From UBA1413 sp964552955 (GTDB lineage: Bacteria; Bacteroidota; Bacteroidia; Bacteroidales; Prolixibacteraceae), in the NCBI GenBank assembly GCA_964552955.1, contig CAZKIU010000001.1, positions 1 through 64,000 of the forward strand: a stretch of DNA of 64,000 nucleotides, written 5' to 3'. Within the stretch, counting starts at the first letter, position 1, and each line of letters begins with the position of its first letter. This document shows, piece after piece, positions 9,145 through 17,529 of the stretch. Under the pieces are notes generated by a model, which saw only the letters and a program-made list of their open reading frames with translations, searched no databases and was not told the origin of the DNA. The translations under genes and the position numbers were made by a program.

Positions 9145-11406
9145 ATGAAAACCAAACGTTTTCGGCTCCCGGCTGCGGCTGTTGCCCTGGCAGCCGTCGT
9201 TTTACTAATTGTTTACATAATCTATCCGGAAAGAACGGCGCGCGGACTAGTCATCACCTATCCTTTCGAGAATACGGTGTTTCCGGCCGATATCGCCTCG
9301 CAGTCCTTTGTATGGAACGATATGGAGCAGGAAGCGGGGGAGTGGCTGATAGAGGCAGAAAGCGGGGGGAAGCCCCTTGCCGGCCCACTGAAGGTAAGGG
9401 AGAAATACTGGCAGCCTACCCCGGAGGAGTGGGACGCACTTAAGGCTGCCGGTCAGGATGAGAAAATACTGGTGACCGTGAGCCGGTGGTCAGGTCAGAA
9501 AAAAGGGCCAGGGACTTCCCTGGTGGTCTCTTTCTCCGCCGATCCGGTGGAAGCCCCCATTTTTGTAAGAAGCGTCCCCCTGCCCTTCAAATTTGCCCGC
9601 GAAAACATGAAAAAGATCCGCTGGGTATGGGGATCAGTGAGTAGCCCGGAGAAACCCTCCATCCTGCTCGACAACCTGCCTACATGCGGCAACTGCCATT
9701 CCTTTACCCCTGACGGGCGGAAGCTGGCCATGGATGTCGACGCCAACAACGACAAAGGCTCTTATGTCATCACCTCCTTCGGCCCCACCACCGACATTGC
9801 CGGGGACAGCATCATCTCCTGGAGTACCTTCCAGGAGGGAAAGTTCACCTATGGCCTGCTCTCCCAGATCTCACCCGATGGCCGGTATGTGGTCAGCACC
9901 CTCCGCGACTGCGAGATCTTTACCGACCGCCCCGAAATCGAATACAGCCAGCTCTTTTTCCCCTTCAAGGGGATCCTGGTGGTTTACGACAGGGTGGAAG
10001 AGCGGTTTTTCGAACTGGAGGGCGCCAACGACACGCTATTCGTACAGAGCAATCCTACCTGGACCCCCGACGGAAAGCACATCCTTTTCTGCAAGTCCAG
10101 AGCCAGGCATTACCCCGAAAGCGGAATCCACAACGGATCGGTCGCCCGCCCTGCCGACATGAAAACCTACGCCGGCTTCGAGCAACGGTTTCTCGACCGC
10201 GATTCCCTCATGAAATTCGACATTTACACGATCCCCTTCAACGAGGGAAAAGGAGGCAAGGCCCTCCCGGTAGAAGGCGCCTCGGAAAACGGCCTGAGCA
10301 ACTATTTTCCGAGGGTCTCCCCCGACGGCAAATGGCTGGTTTTCTGTCAGGCCGAGAGTTTTATGCTCCTGCAGCGCGACAGCCGGCTGGTCATCAAGCC
10401 GATGGAGGGCGGAGAAGCCCGGATCCTCGACCATAATACCGGCAATATGAACTCCTGGCACTCCTGGTCCCCCAACAGCAAGTGGCTGGTTTTCTCATCC
10501 AAGGCCTTCGGCCCTTATACCCAGCTCTTTCTCACCCACATCAACAACGACGGCACCAACACCCCACCGGTCTACCTTGACAGGTTCACCTTCCAGGGTT
10601 ATGCCAACAACATTCCCGAGTTTGTCAACACCAACTACTCCCCCGGCTTTAAAATAGCCCCCTCCTTTCTCACCGAAGATGAATTCATGATCCGCAATGG
10701 GGAGATTCTCCAGAAAACGGGTGATGAACAGGGGGCCTTGCTGGCTTTTAACAAAGCAGTGGATAGATTCCCACAGAAACCCGAAGGGTACTATCGGCGG
10801 GGCAGAATCCTCTTCAACCGCGGGCAGCACCAGTCGGCCCTCAGGGACCTGAACCGCGCTGTGACCCTCGACGGACATAACGACTATCTGGTGACACGGG
10901 GAGCCATCTACCTCGAACTGGGGAACAACGGCCAGGCCCACGATGACTTCACCCATGCCCTCCGGCGAGACTCCACCGACCACAGGGCCTGGAGTTACCT
11001 GGGCATCCTCAGCGCCCGGCAGGGAGAACCTGCCAGGGCCCTGGAGTATTACGCCAAAGCCATTGACATCTATCCCTTCGACTACTACTCCTTCTACCAA
11101 TTGGGAAAACTGCAGTTCGAACAGCACCAATACCCACAGGCCCAAAACGCCCTGACCTCTGCCCTGCAATATTGCGACAACCCCGGAATGGTCCCCCTTA
11201 TCCTGGAACTCCGGGGCACCTGTCGCAGAGAACTCCAAGATATCAAGGGGGCCCTCGCCGATTTCACCCAAGCACTGGAACACCATCCAGAAGATCCCCA
11301 ACTTTACCTGATCAAGGCAGAAACAGAGGAAAAGCTGGGCTTGACCCAGCAAGCCGAAAAAAGTTATCAGAAAGCCAGGGAACTCATCCGTAATCCCCGC
11401 CCCTGA
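9145..11406 (+). CDS. Membrane-anchored beta-propeller (TolB/PD40-like) and TPR protein with one CxxCH motif
   Basis: This 753-residue protein has one N-terminal membrane helix (residues about 8-27) and is otherwise exported. Residues about 180-510 hold repeated WD40/PD40-like beta-propeller blades, recognisable from phrases such as SPDGRYVVS, TPDGKHILF, SPDGKWLVF and SPNSKWLVF. From about residue 515 to the end come at least five tetratricopeptide repeats. At residues 181-185 the sequence reads CGNCH, a CxxCH that could bind haem c if a cytochrome c maturation system is present, but only one motif exists and no cytochrome domain is visible around it. The likely role is a periplasmic scaffold or binding protein; the true function is unknown. 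Confidence 0.75.
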   Translation: MKTKRFRLPAAAVALAAVVLLIVYIIYPERTARGLVITYPFENTVFPADIASQSFVWNDMEQEAGEWLIEAESGGKPLAGPLKVREKYWQPTPEEWDALKAAGQDEKILVTVSRWSGQKKGPGTSLVVSFSADPVEAPIFVRSVPLPFKFARENMKKIRWVWGSVSSPEKPSILLDNLPTCGNCHSFTPDGRKLAMDVDANNDKGSYVITSFGPTTDIAGDSIISWSTFQEGKFTYGLLSQISPDGRYVVSTLRDCEIFTDRPEIEYSQLFFPFKGILVVYDRVEERFFELEGANDTLFVQSNPTWTPDGKHILFCKSRARHYPESGIHNGSVARPADMKTYAGFEQRFLDRDSLMKFDIYTIPFNEGKGGKALPVEGASENGLSNYFPRVSPDGKWLVFCQAESFMLLQRDSRLVIKPMEGGEARILDHNTGNMNSWHSWSPNSKWLVFSSKAFGPYTQLFLTHINNDGTNTPPVYLDRFTFQGYANNIPEFVNTNYSPGFKIAPSFLTEDEFMIRNGEILQKTGDEQGALLAFNKAVDRFPQKPEGYYRRGRILFNRGQHQSALRDLNRAVTLDGHNDYLVTRGAIYLELGNNGQAHDDFTHALRRDSTDHRAWSYLGILSARQGEPARALEYYAKAIDIYPFDYYSFYQLGKLQFEQHQYPQAQNALTSALQYCDNPGMVPLILELRGTCRRELQDIKGALADFTQALEHHPEDPQLYLIKAETEEKLGLTQQAEKSYQKARELIRNPRP

Positions 11407-11635
11407 CCCTCTGAAAACAAACCAGGAAACCATTCCCCTTTCCCCTTCATCAGCAGCAGGCCAGCGGTAAACGGTAAAAAAGTCCTGCCCAGATCCCGAT
11501 TTTCCCGTAATGGTGATATCCTGTAATGGTGATATATGGTTCATATACCATAAAAACCGTGTGAATATTTTTATTTCAAGAATATTCTCATTATTTTTGA
11601 AACAGATTTCATTCAACTCATAAAAAAATATTAAG

Positions 11636-11890
11636 ATGCCTGGATTTGATCAGACAGGCCCGGCAGGACAAGGAGCCATGACGGGCAGGAGAATGGGGCG
11701 GTGTACCCATTATGGAGCTCGGCTCAGTAATGAGGCTCCCCGGCAGGGAGATCAAGCTGTGCCTGAAGAAGCCCTATCCCCGGAAATGTATTCCGGAAGA
11801 GGCTTTGGCCGAGGAAGGGGCTATGGTCAGGGCCAATTAGGTGGTGGCCGCGGGAGAGGATTCCGCAACCGGTTAAGAGGAGGTGGTTGA
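11636..11890 (+). CDS. Small Gly/Arg-rich DUF5320-like protein
   Basis: This 84-residue protein starts MPGFDQTGPAGQGAMTGRR, the typical opening of DUF5320 proteins (a Gly-rich block reading 'TGPxGxGxMTGR'). A single Cys follows in GRCTHYG, and the C-terminal half is repetitive Gly, Arg and Tyr. Such proteins are found beside NifX/Mrp-like or redox genes in anaerobes, but here it stands alone between the propeller/TPR gene and the sigma factor, so its context gives no function. The gene is preceded by very A+T-rich DNA, which probably holds its promoter. Confidence 0.6.
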   Translation: MPGFDQTGPAGQGAMTGRRMGRCTHYGARLSNEAPRQGDQAVPEEALSPEMYSGRGFGRGRGYGQGQLGGGRGRGFRNRLRGGG

Positions 11891-12074
11891 CCGGGAAATA
11901 GGAATTTTCATCACCCATATCAAAGCAACCGGATGGACACCACAAATCAGCCCCGGGGGTTTTTCACCGTCACAGACGTCTACCTGAAGAGGGAAGAAGT
12001 CCTTTCATAAAAGATGGGGAAAAGAAGAATGTTGCCTATCTTTGCATGACTGAACCAGTAAACGAATAACCCAG

Positions 12075-12829
12075 TTGGCAGAAAAAGACAACAGTCTCCT
12101 CCAGGTGATCTGGGATGAGTTTGTGTCGGGCGACAAGGAGGCATTTGCCACTTTGTACAACCTGCATGTAGAGGCTTTGTTCCGGTATGGAACCAAACTC
12201 TGTTGCGNNNNNNNNNNNNNNNNNNNNNNNNNNNNNNNNNNNNNNNNNNNNNNNNNNNNNNNNNNNNNNNNNNNNNNNNNNNNNNNNNNNNNNNNNNNNN
12301 NNNNNNNTTGTACAACCTGCATGTAGAGGCTTTGTTCCGGTATGGAACCAAACTCTGTTGCGACCGGGAAATGGTCAAGGATGCCCTGCAGGAGATCTTC
12401 ATCGATGTTTTCCTGAATCGCAGCCGGATGAAGATCACTCCCGGGCATTTCCGGTATTACCTGTTGCTGGCGTTGAAGCGAAACCTGATCAAAAAGATGG
12501 AATCAGAGCGAAGGCCGCTCCCCCGCGAGGAAAAAGAGCGCTGTTTCGAAGTCACCTACAGCATCGAAACCAGCATCATCGACCATGAAGAGGAGGCCGA
12601 AAGGAACCGCAGGGTAGCCGAACTCCTCAACACTCTTCCGGCCAGGCAAAAAGAAGCCTTGTACCTCCGCTATAACGAAGCCATGGAATACTCCCAAATC
12701 GCAGAGATCCTCCACATCTCAGTGGAGTCGGTACGTAAACAGGTGTACCGCGCTCTCTCTTCCATCCGCGAAAAATGGGGCAACACCCTCGCCCTGGGAT
12801 GGATTCCCACACTACTCCTCCCCTGGTGA
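12075..12829 (+). CDS. ECF RNA polymerase sigma factor, interrupted by a scaffold gap
   Basis: This is an extracytoplasmic-function sigma-70 factor that should direct transcription of the downstream fecR-susC-susD genes. As printed it is split: a frame starting at a TTG (12075) runs into 100 Ns, and the rest reads in another frame after the gap. Removing the Ns plus one copy of the flanking 55-bp duplication (155 bases in all) puts both parts into one frame and gives 199 residues, normal for the family. Region 2 contains FATLYNLHVEALFRYG; region 4 contains LPARQKEALYLRY and the helix-turn-helix YSQIAEILHISVESVRKQV. The next gene encodes its FecR-type anti-sigma partner. The start is uncertain because TTG is the only candidate before region 2. 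Confidence 0.9.
12153..12362. other. Scaffold gap of 100 N flanked by an identical 55-bp sequence
   Basis: Bases 12153-12207 and 12308-12362 are identical, and 12208-12307 are all N. The repeated 55 bases are the overlap of two contigs that the scaffolder failed to merge; 55 is a common assembly k-mer length. Collapsing the duplication restores a normal sigma-factor reading frame, so no real sequence need be missing. Confidence 0.92.
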
Positions 12830-12921
12830 TCCCAGATTTTCATTTTTCCCAAAAAAAATCCAAAAAATACTGTCCATATTCCGGAGGTGAACCGCCTTTT
12901 ATAACAGAACATTCAATCCTG

Positions 12922-14115
12922 ATGGAAAACATTGGCAAGTATATCGAAGACGAACGGTTTATCCGATGGGTATTCGATCATGACCCCCAACTCAATGAAT
13001 GGTGGCACACTTATGAGGCTTCACACCCCGAAGAAAAAAATAACATCAGACTGGCCCGTAGGGTATTGAAGAAGCTGAGGACGGTCGACCAGGAACTTCC
13101 TGAGAATGAAAAAATCGTGTTGTTTTCCCGGATTCTGAAAGAGATTGAAGAGAGGGGAAGGCGTCATAAAACCCGCATCATCATGATAGAGATGATGAAA
13201 TATGCGGCCATAGCCCTGTTATTTTTCTCGGCAGGCGTCTTGCTTTTCCCACGTCATCAGGAGGTATACCCCACCTTTGCAGAACAGGAACTGACGGTTC
13301 CTTTCAAGGGTGAAGAGGCGAAACTGATGCGTGAAGGAGAGGAAGACATTTTACTCAGCGACCGGAATTCGAAGATTGAATACCGGGAAGACGGGCAGGT
13401 AGTGGTCAACGACTCGGTGCTGGGGAATTCAGGGTCTTTAAAAAGAGGGGTTCCCGGTATGAATCAGTTGGTCATACCCTATGGAAAGACCTCGGAAGTG
13501 CTTCTTCCCGATGGGAGCAGGGTGTGGCTGAATGCCGGCAGCCGGTTGATCTACCCCGAATTTTTCCCCGATAAAACCCGGGAGGTCTTTCTGTCAGGGG
13601 AAGCCTTTTTCAATGTCAGGCATGACGCTGGCCGGCCTTTCGTCGTCAAGACCGCCGACATCAGGGTGAACGTCCTGGGAACCCAATTTAACCTGTCGGC
13701 CTATTCCGGAGACCAAGTCATCGAAACCGTTCTCACAGAAGGAAAAATCAAAATATCGCAGAATAATGCCGGGCTTTTTGCCGAATCCATGGAAATCTCA
13801 CCGGGCCAACTGGCGGCCTACAGCAAGGAAAACCACTCCTTCATGCTGTCAGAGGTGGACATTGAGAACCATACCCTCTGGAAAGAGGGACTGATGAAAT
13901 TCGAATCGACCGACCTGAGCCGTATTGTCAAAAAACTGGAACGCTATTACAACATCCGTTTCAGGTACCAGGATCCCCTGCTGGGAGGGATTAAAATCTC
14001 AGGCAAACTAGAACTCAATGAGCGCTGTGATGCTGTCCTGGGCATCGTGGCCGATGCCGCTTCGGTGAAAATCGCGCCTGCCGGAGAAGGCTATTTTGAA
14101 ATCACGAGAAAATAA
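12922..14115 (+). CDS. FecR-family anti-sigma factor
   Basis: This 397-residue inner-membrane protein holds the ECF sigma factor inactive until the outer-membrane transporter signals. The first 85-90 residues are cytoplasmic and should bind the sigma factor; one membrane helix follows at about residues 92-110 (YAAIALLFFSAGVLLF). The periplasmic part contains the FecR domain (VIPYGKTSEVLLPDGSRVWLNAGS, read as two adjoining motifs) and a C-terminal DUF4974-like domain ending GYFEITRK. The ATG at 12922 was chosen because the 49 extra codons upstream lack family similarity. The SusC encoded next has an STN domain, the usual partner of FecR. Confidence 0.93.
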   Translation: MENIGKYIEDERFIRWVFDHDPQLNEWWHTYEASHPEEKNNIRLARRVLKKLRTVDQELPENEKIVLFSRILKEIEERGRRHKTRIIMIEMMKYAAIALLFFSAGVLLFPRHQEVYPTFAEQELTVPFKGEEAKLMREGEEDILLSDRNSKIEYREDGQVVVNDSVLGNSGSLKRGVPGMNQLVIPYGKTSEVLLPDGSRVWLNAGSRLIYPEFFPDKTREVFLSGEAFFNVRHDAGRPFVVKTADIRVNVLGTQFNLSAYSGDQVIETVLTEGKIKISQNNAGLFAESMEISPGQLAAYSKENHSFMLSEVDIENHTLWKEGLMKFESTDLSRIVKKLERYYNIRFRYQDPLLGGIKISGKLELNERCDAVLGIVADAASVKIAPAGEGYFEITRK

Positions 14116-14117
14116 AA

Positions 14118-14148
14118 AACCGGAAGGTGTTGCCGCACCTTTCCGGTT
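14118..14148 (+). terminator. Hairpin between fecR and susC
   Basis: AACCGGAAGGTG (14118-14129) pairs with CACCTTTCCGGTT (14136-14148), leaving one bulged T. There is no T run after it, so it may act as an attenuator or processing site that lets susC be expressed separately from the sigma/anti-sigma genes. Confidence 0.5.
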
Positions 14149-14192
14149 TAGATGTTAAATTTTAATAGTGTGTAACTTAACTTTTCAAAAGT

Positions 14193-17100
14193 ATGAAAAA
14201 AACCTTGCAATGGTTTCCTCCAACGGGAGGAAGCCGGGAACTTAAACTGATTTTAAGAAAAATGAAACTGACGCTGATTTTTACGATGCTGGTATTTCTC
14301 ACCTTTGGAAACGGTTTCTCCCAGGTGAAGGTCTCTTTGCACTTTGAAAAAGCCACCATTCAACAGGTGATGAAATCGATTGAAGAGCAGACGGGCCATG
14401 TTTTTCTTTACAAGGATGGGATTTTTGATCCTGCCAGTAAGTATTCTGTTGACTTCACCGATGTTCCCTTTAATGAAGTCCTGAACTCGGTCTGTGAAAC
14501 AGCCGGGGTGCAGTACGAAGTGCGCAGCAACCGCCAGATTATCCTGACGGAAAAAGGGGAAGAGCATATTCTGACGGTCACCCAGCAACAGAAAACGGTC
14601 ACGGGGGTGGTCACCGACCCGCGGGGAGAGCCGCTGCCGGGGGTGACGGTACTGGTGACCGGCACAACCGTGGGAACCATCACCGATAGCCAGGGGAGAT
14701 TCACCCTGGCAGTACCCGCATCGGCCGAAGAGCTGCAGTTTTCCTTTGTAGGCATGAAAACACAGCACATCGCCCTGTCGGGCCGCAATGTCCTCACCGT
14801 GGTCATGGAAGAGGAGAGCCTGGGGGTTGATGAGGTGATCGTGGTAGGTTATGGTACCCAGAAGAAATCAGACATCACGGGGTCAGTGACATCGGTTCCC
14901 AGGGAGCGCCTGGCCAAGCTGCCGGTCACCAACGTGATGCAGGCCGTCCAGGGCGCGGTTTCCGGGGTTCAGGTCACCCAGACCTCCTCCATTCCCGGGG
15001 AATCACCAGCCGTGGTGGTCCGCGGCGGTGGTTCTATCACCGCCTCCAACAGCCCTTATGTGATCGTCGATGGAATCCCCATCACCAAAATGGACGGATC
15101 GGTCAACGACATCAACCCCAACGACATCGAATCAATTGAAATCCTCAAGGACGCCTCCGCAGTGGCCATCTACGGGATGAACGGGGCCAACGGGGTTATC
15201 CTGATCACCACTAAACGGGGTAAAAGCTCCAAACCTACGATTCAGTACAGGGGCTATGCCGGAGTAGAGAATTTCGCCCATGTTCCGGAGATGGTTTCCC
15301 CGGAAGAATTGCTGGCCCGCTACAAGGAGGGGAACCGCATCAATGGTTCACCCATGTACGATGCCAATGTCAAATATCAGTATGAGGTCGACAACTACAA
15401 GAACGGCCATGTCACCGACTGGATCGATGCCGTCTCCCAGACGGGCGTCCAGCAGAACCATAATGTAAGCATTTCCGGAGGCACTGAAGGTATCAACTAC
15501 TATGTTTCAGGAGACCTCCTCGACCAGAAAGGGGTGGTCAAAGGGTACAATTACAAACGTTACTCTCTGCGCACCAATATCGATGCCAATGTCACCAATT
15601 TCCTGAAGATCGGCACCAATACCTTCATCGTGGCCCATAACCGTGATGGCGGGCGGGCCAACCTGCTCAATGCCGAGGCGATGAGTCCCTATGGCCGGAT
15701 GTACGAAGAGAATGGCACCTATACCATTTACCCGATGTTCGGGGAGACCCTCTGGGCCAATCCCCTGCTCCCCACCACCTCAGAGCAGGAACGGCGCCAG
15801 TACAATGTTAACCTGAATGGGTATGCCGACCTCGACTTCGGAAAAATATGGAAGCCTCTGACCGGACTGACCTACAAGCTGAATGCCGGCTTCTCCTATA
15901 TTCCCCGCCGCGCGAACAGTTACAACGGAGCATCGGTCAACGACCTGCTGGGAACTGCTGAAATATGGCACTATGAAACGCAGGCTTACACCATCGAGAA
16001 CATCGTGAGGTACGCCAGTGACATTGACAAACACCATTTTGATATTACCGGGGTTTATGCCGCTCAACAGAGGAAATACAGTGAAAGCTACGCCCGGGCC
16101 CGCGATTTCGTCAACGACGAACTGGGCTGGAACCGCATGCAGGCCGGCGCAGCCGCCAATGTCAGCTCCTATGCCGACAAATATGCCGCCCTCTCCCAGA
16201 TGGGACGTCTGAACTACTCCTTCGACAGCCGTTACCTCTTCACCTTCACGGTCCGCCGCGACGGCTCCTCCGTTTTCGCCGAAGATCTCAAATATGGTAT
16301 CTTCCCCTCAGTGGCCCTGGGCTGGAATATCCACCAGGAGAACTTCCTCAAAGAAAACGAAACCATCAACAACCTGAAGCTGAGACTCTCTTACGGTATC
16401 TCCGGAAATGAGGCCGTGGCCGTTTACCGTACCTTCACCACCATGCGTGACGTGCAGATCGCCCTGGGCGGAGTCACCAATATCGCTATGGTCACCGACC
16501 GCCTCGGAAATGGCGACCTGAGCTGGGAAAGCAAGAAAAGCCTCAACGCCGGGGTGGATTTCGGATTCTTCAACAACCGGATCAACGGTACCCTTGACCT
16601 CTACCAAGCCAGTAACTACGACCTGCTCCTCTCCCGTAAATTACCGGCCGCCTCGGGATTCGGAGATGTGATTGCCAACATCGGGGAGACCGAAAATAAG
16701 GGGCTAGAACTCACCCTGAACACAGTGAATGTCTCCACCAAAGATTTCAAATGGCATACGGGGGTGGTCTTCTCCACCAATAAAAGTGAAATCGTGGAAC
16801 TTTATGGCGATGGCAAAGATGACATCGGCAGCGGTTGGTTCCTGGGGCAGCCCATCGGGGTGATCCGCGACTTTGTCAAAGTGGGCATATGGCAGGAAGA
16901 GGAAATCGCCAACAAGGAACACCTCACCCTGGATCCCATTGCCAAAGCCGGCGATGTTAAACTGGCCGACCTGAGCGGCGCCGAGGGGGTTCCCGACGGT
17001 AAAATCGACGACTATGACCGGAAGATCCTCGGCCAAACCGCCCCGAAATGGACCGGGGGACTGACCAACACCTTCACCTGGAAAAACCTCTCGCTCAACA

Positions 17101-17519
17101 TTTTCATCCAGACCAACCAGGGCGCCATGCGTACCAACACCCATATCGGCATGGCTTCTGACGAACTGGAACGGCGCAACAGCCTGGCCGAAATCGGCTA
17201 CTGGACCCCGGAGAATAAAAGCAACGAGTGGCGTTCCCTCAACAAGAATTCCAATCCCCACGGTTACCGCTTCCCCGTCGACATCAACTACACCCGCATC
17301 AAAGACGTCACCCTCAGTTATGACGTGCCCGGAACCCTTATTAAAAAGGCTGGCATCAGCGCCCTGGGCGTATACCTCAGCGGCAGAAACCTCTATACCT
17401 TCACCGACTGGATCGGTTGGGACCCTGAAGAGAGAGATGATGCCCGCGGTACCGGCAACTGGGATATCAACTATCCCAGTGTGAGATCAATCGTTTTTGG
17501 TGTTAACCTTACTTTATAA
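14193..17519 (+). CDS. SusC/RagA-family TonB-dependent outer-membrane transporter with STN domain
   Basis: This 1108-residue outer-membrane barrel imports glycan oligomers captured with its SusD partner, driven by TonB. Signal sequence lies at residues about 24-44. An STN (secretin/TonB short N-terminal) signalling domain spans about 46-125, a carboxypeptidase-regulatory-like beta-sandwich about 133-215 (GVVTDPRGEPLPGVTVLV), then the SusC signature DEVIVVGYGTQKK, the plug (ILKDASAVAIYGMNGANGV) and the barrel ending in SIVFGVNLTL. The STN domain fits control by the FecR/sigma pair upstream. The N-terminal start at 14193 gives the long pre-signal stretch often annotated in these proteins; 14262 is an alternative. 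susD starts 10 bases after the stop. Confidence 0.96.
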   Translation: MKKTLQWFPPTGGSRELKLILRKMKLTLIFTMLVFLTFGNGFSQVKVSLHFEKATIQQVMKSIEEQTGHVFLYKDGIFDPASKYSVDFTDVPFNEVLNSVCETAGVQYEVRSNRQIILTEKGEEHILTVTQQQKTVTGVVTDPRGEPLPGVTVLVTGTTVGTITDSQGRFTLAVPASAEELQFSFVGMKTQHIALSGRNVLTVVMEEESLGVDEVIVVGYGTQKKSDITGSVTSVPRERLAKLPVTNVMQAVQGAVSGVQVTQTSSIPGESPAVVVRGGGSITASNSPYVIVDGIPITKMDGSVNDINPNDIESIEILKDASAVAIYGMNGANGVILITTKRGKSSKPTIQYRGYAGVENFAHVPEMVSPEELLARYKEGNRINGSPMYDANVKYQYEVDNYKNGHVTDWIDAVSQTGVQQNHNVSISGGTEGINYYVSGDLLDQKGVVKGYNYKRYSLRTNIDANVTNFLKIGTNTFIVAHNRDGGRANLLNAEAMSPYGRMYEENGTYTIYPMFGETLWANPLLPTTSEQERRQYNVNLNGYADLDFGKIWKPLTGLTYKLNAGFSYIPRRANSYNGASVNDLLGTAEIWHYETQAYTIENIVRYASDIDKHHFDITGVYAAQQRKYSESYARARDFVNDELGWNRMQAGAAANVSSYADKYAALSQMGRLNYSFDSRYLFTFTVRRDGSSVFAEDLKYGIFPSVALGWNIHQENFLKENETINNLKLRLSYGISGNEAVAVYRTFTTMRDVQIALGGVTNIAMVTDRLGNGDLSWESKKSLNAGVDFGFFNNRINGTLDLYQASNYDLLLSRKLPAASGFGDVIANIGETENKGLELTLNTVNVSTKDFKWHTGVVFSTNKSEIVELYGDGKDDIGSGWFLGQPIGVIRDFVKVGIWQEEEIANKEHLTLDPIAKAGDVKLADLSGAEGVPDGKIDDYDRKILGQTAPKWTGGLTNTFTWKNLSLNIFIQTNQGAMRTNTHIGMASDELERRNSLAEIGYWTPENKSNEWRSLNKNSNPHGYRFPVDINYTRIKDVTLSYDVPGTLIKKAGISALGVYLSGRNLYTFTDWIGWDPEERDDARGTGNWDINYPSVRSIVFGVNLTL

Positions 17520-17529
17520 TCGTTTAATC

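Noticed and set aside
9685..9699. Calling the propeller/TPR protein a cytochrome c
   Set aside because: One CxxCH motif without a cytochrome fold or distal ligand pattern is not enough.
11980..12448. Open frames on both strands running through the N block
   Set aside because: They exist only because the Ns were translated as unknown residues; the real gene is the plus-strand sigma factor.
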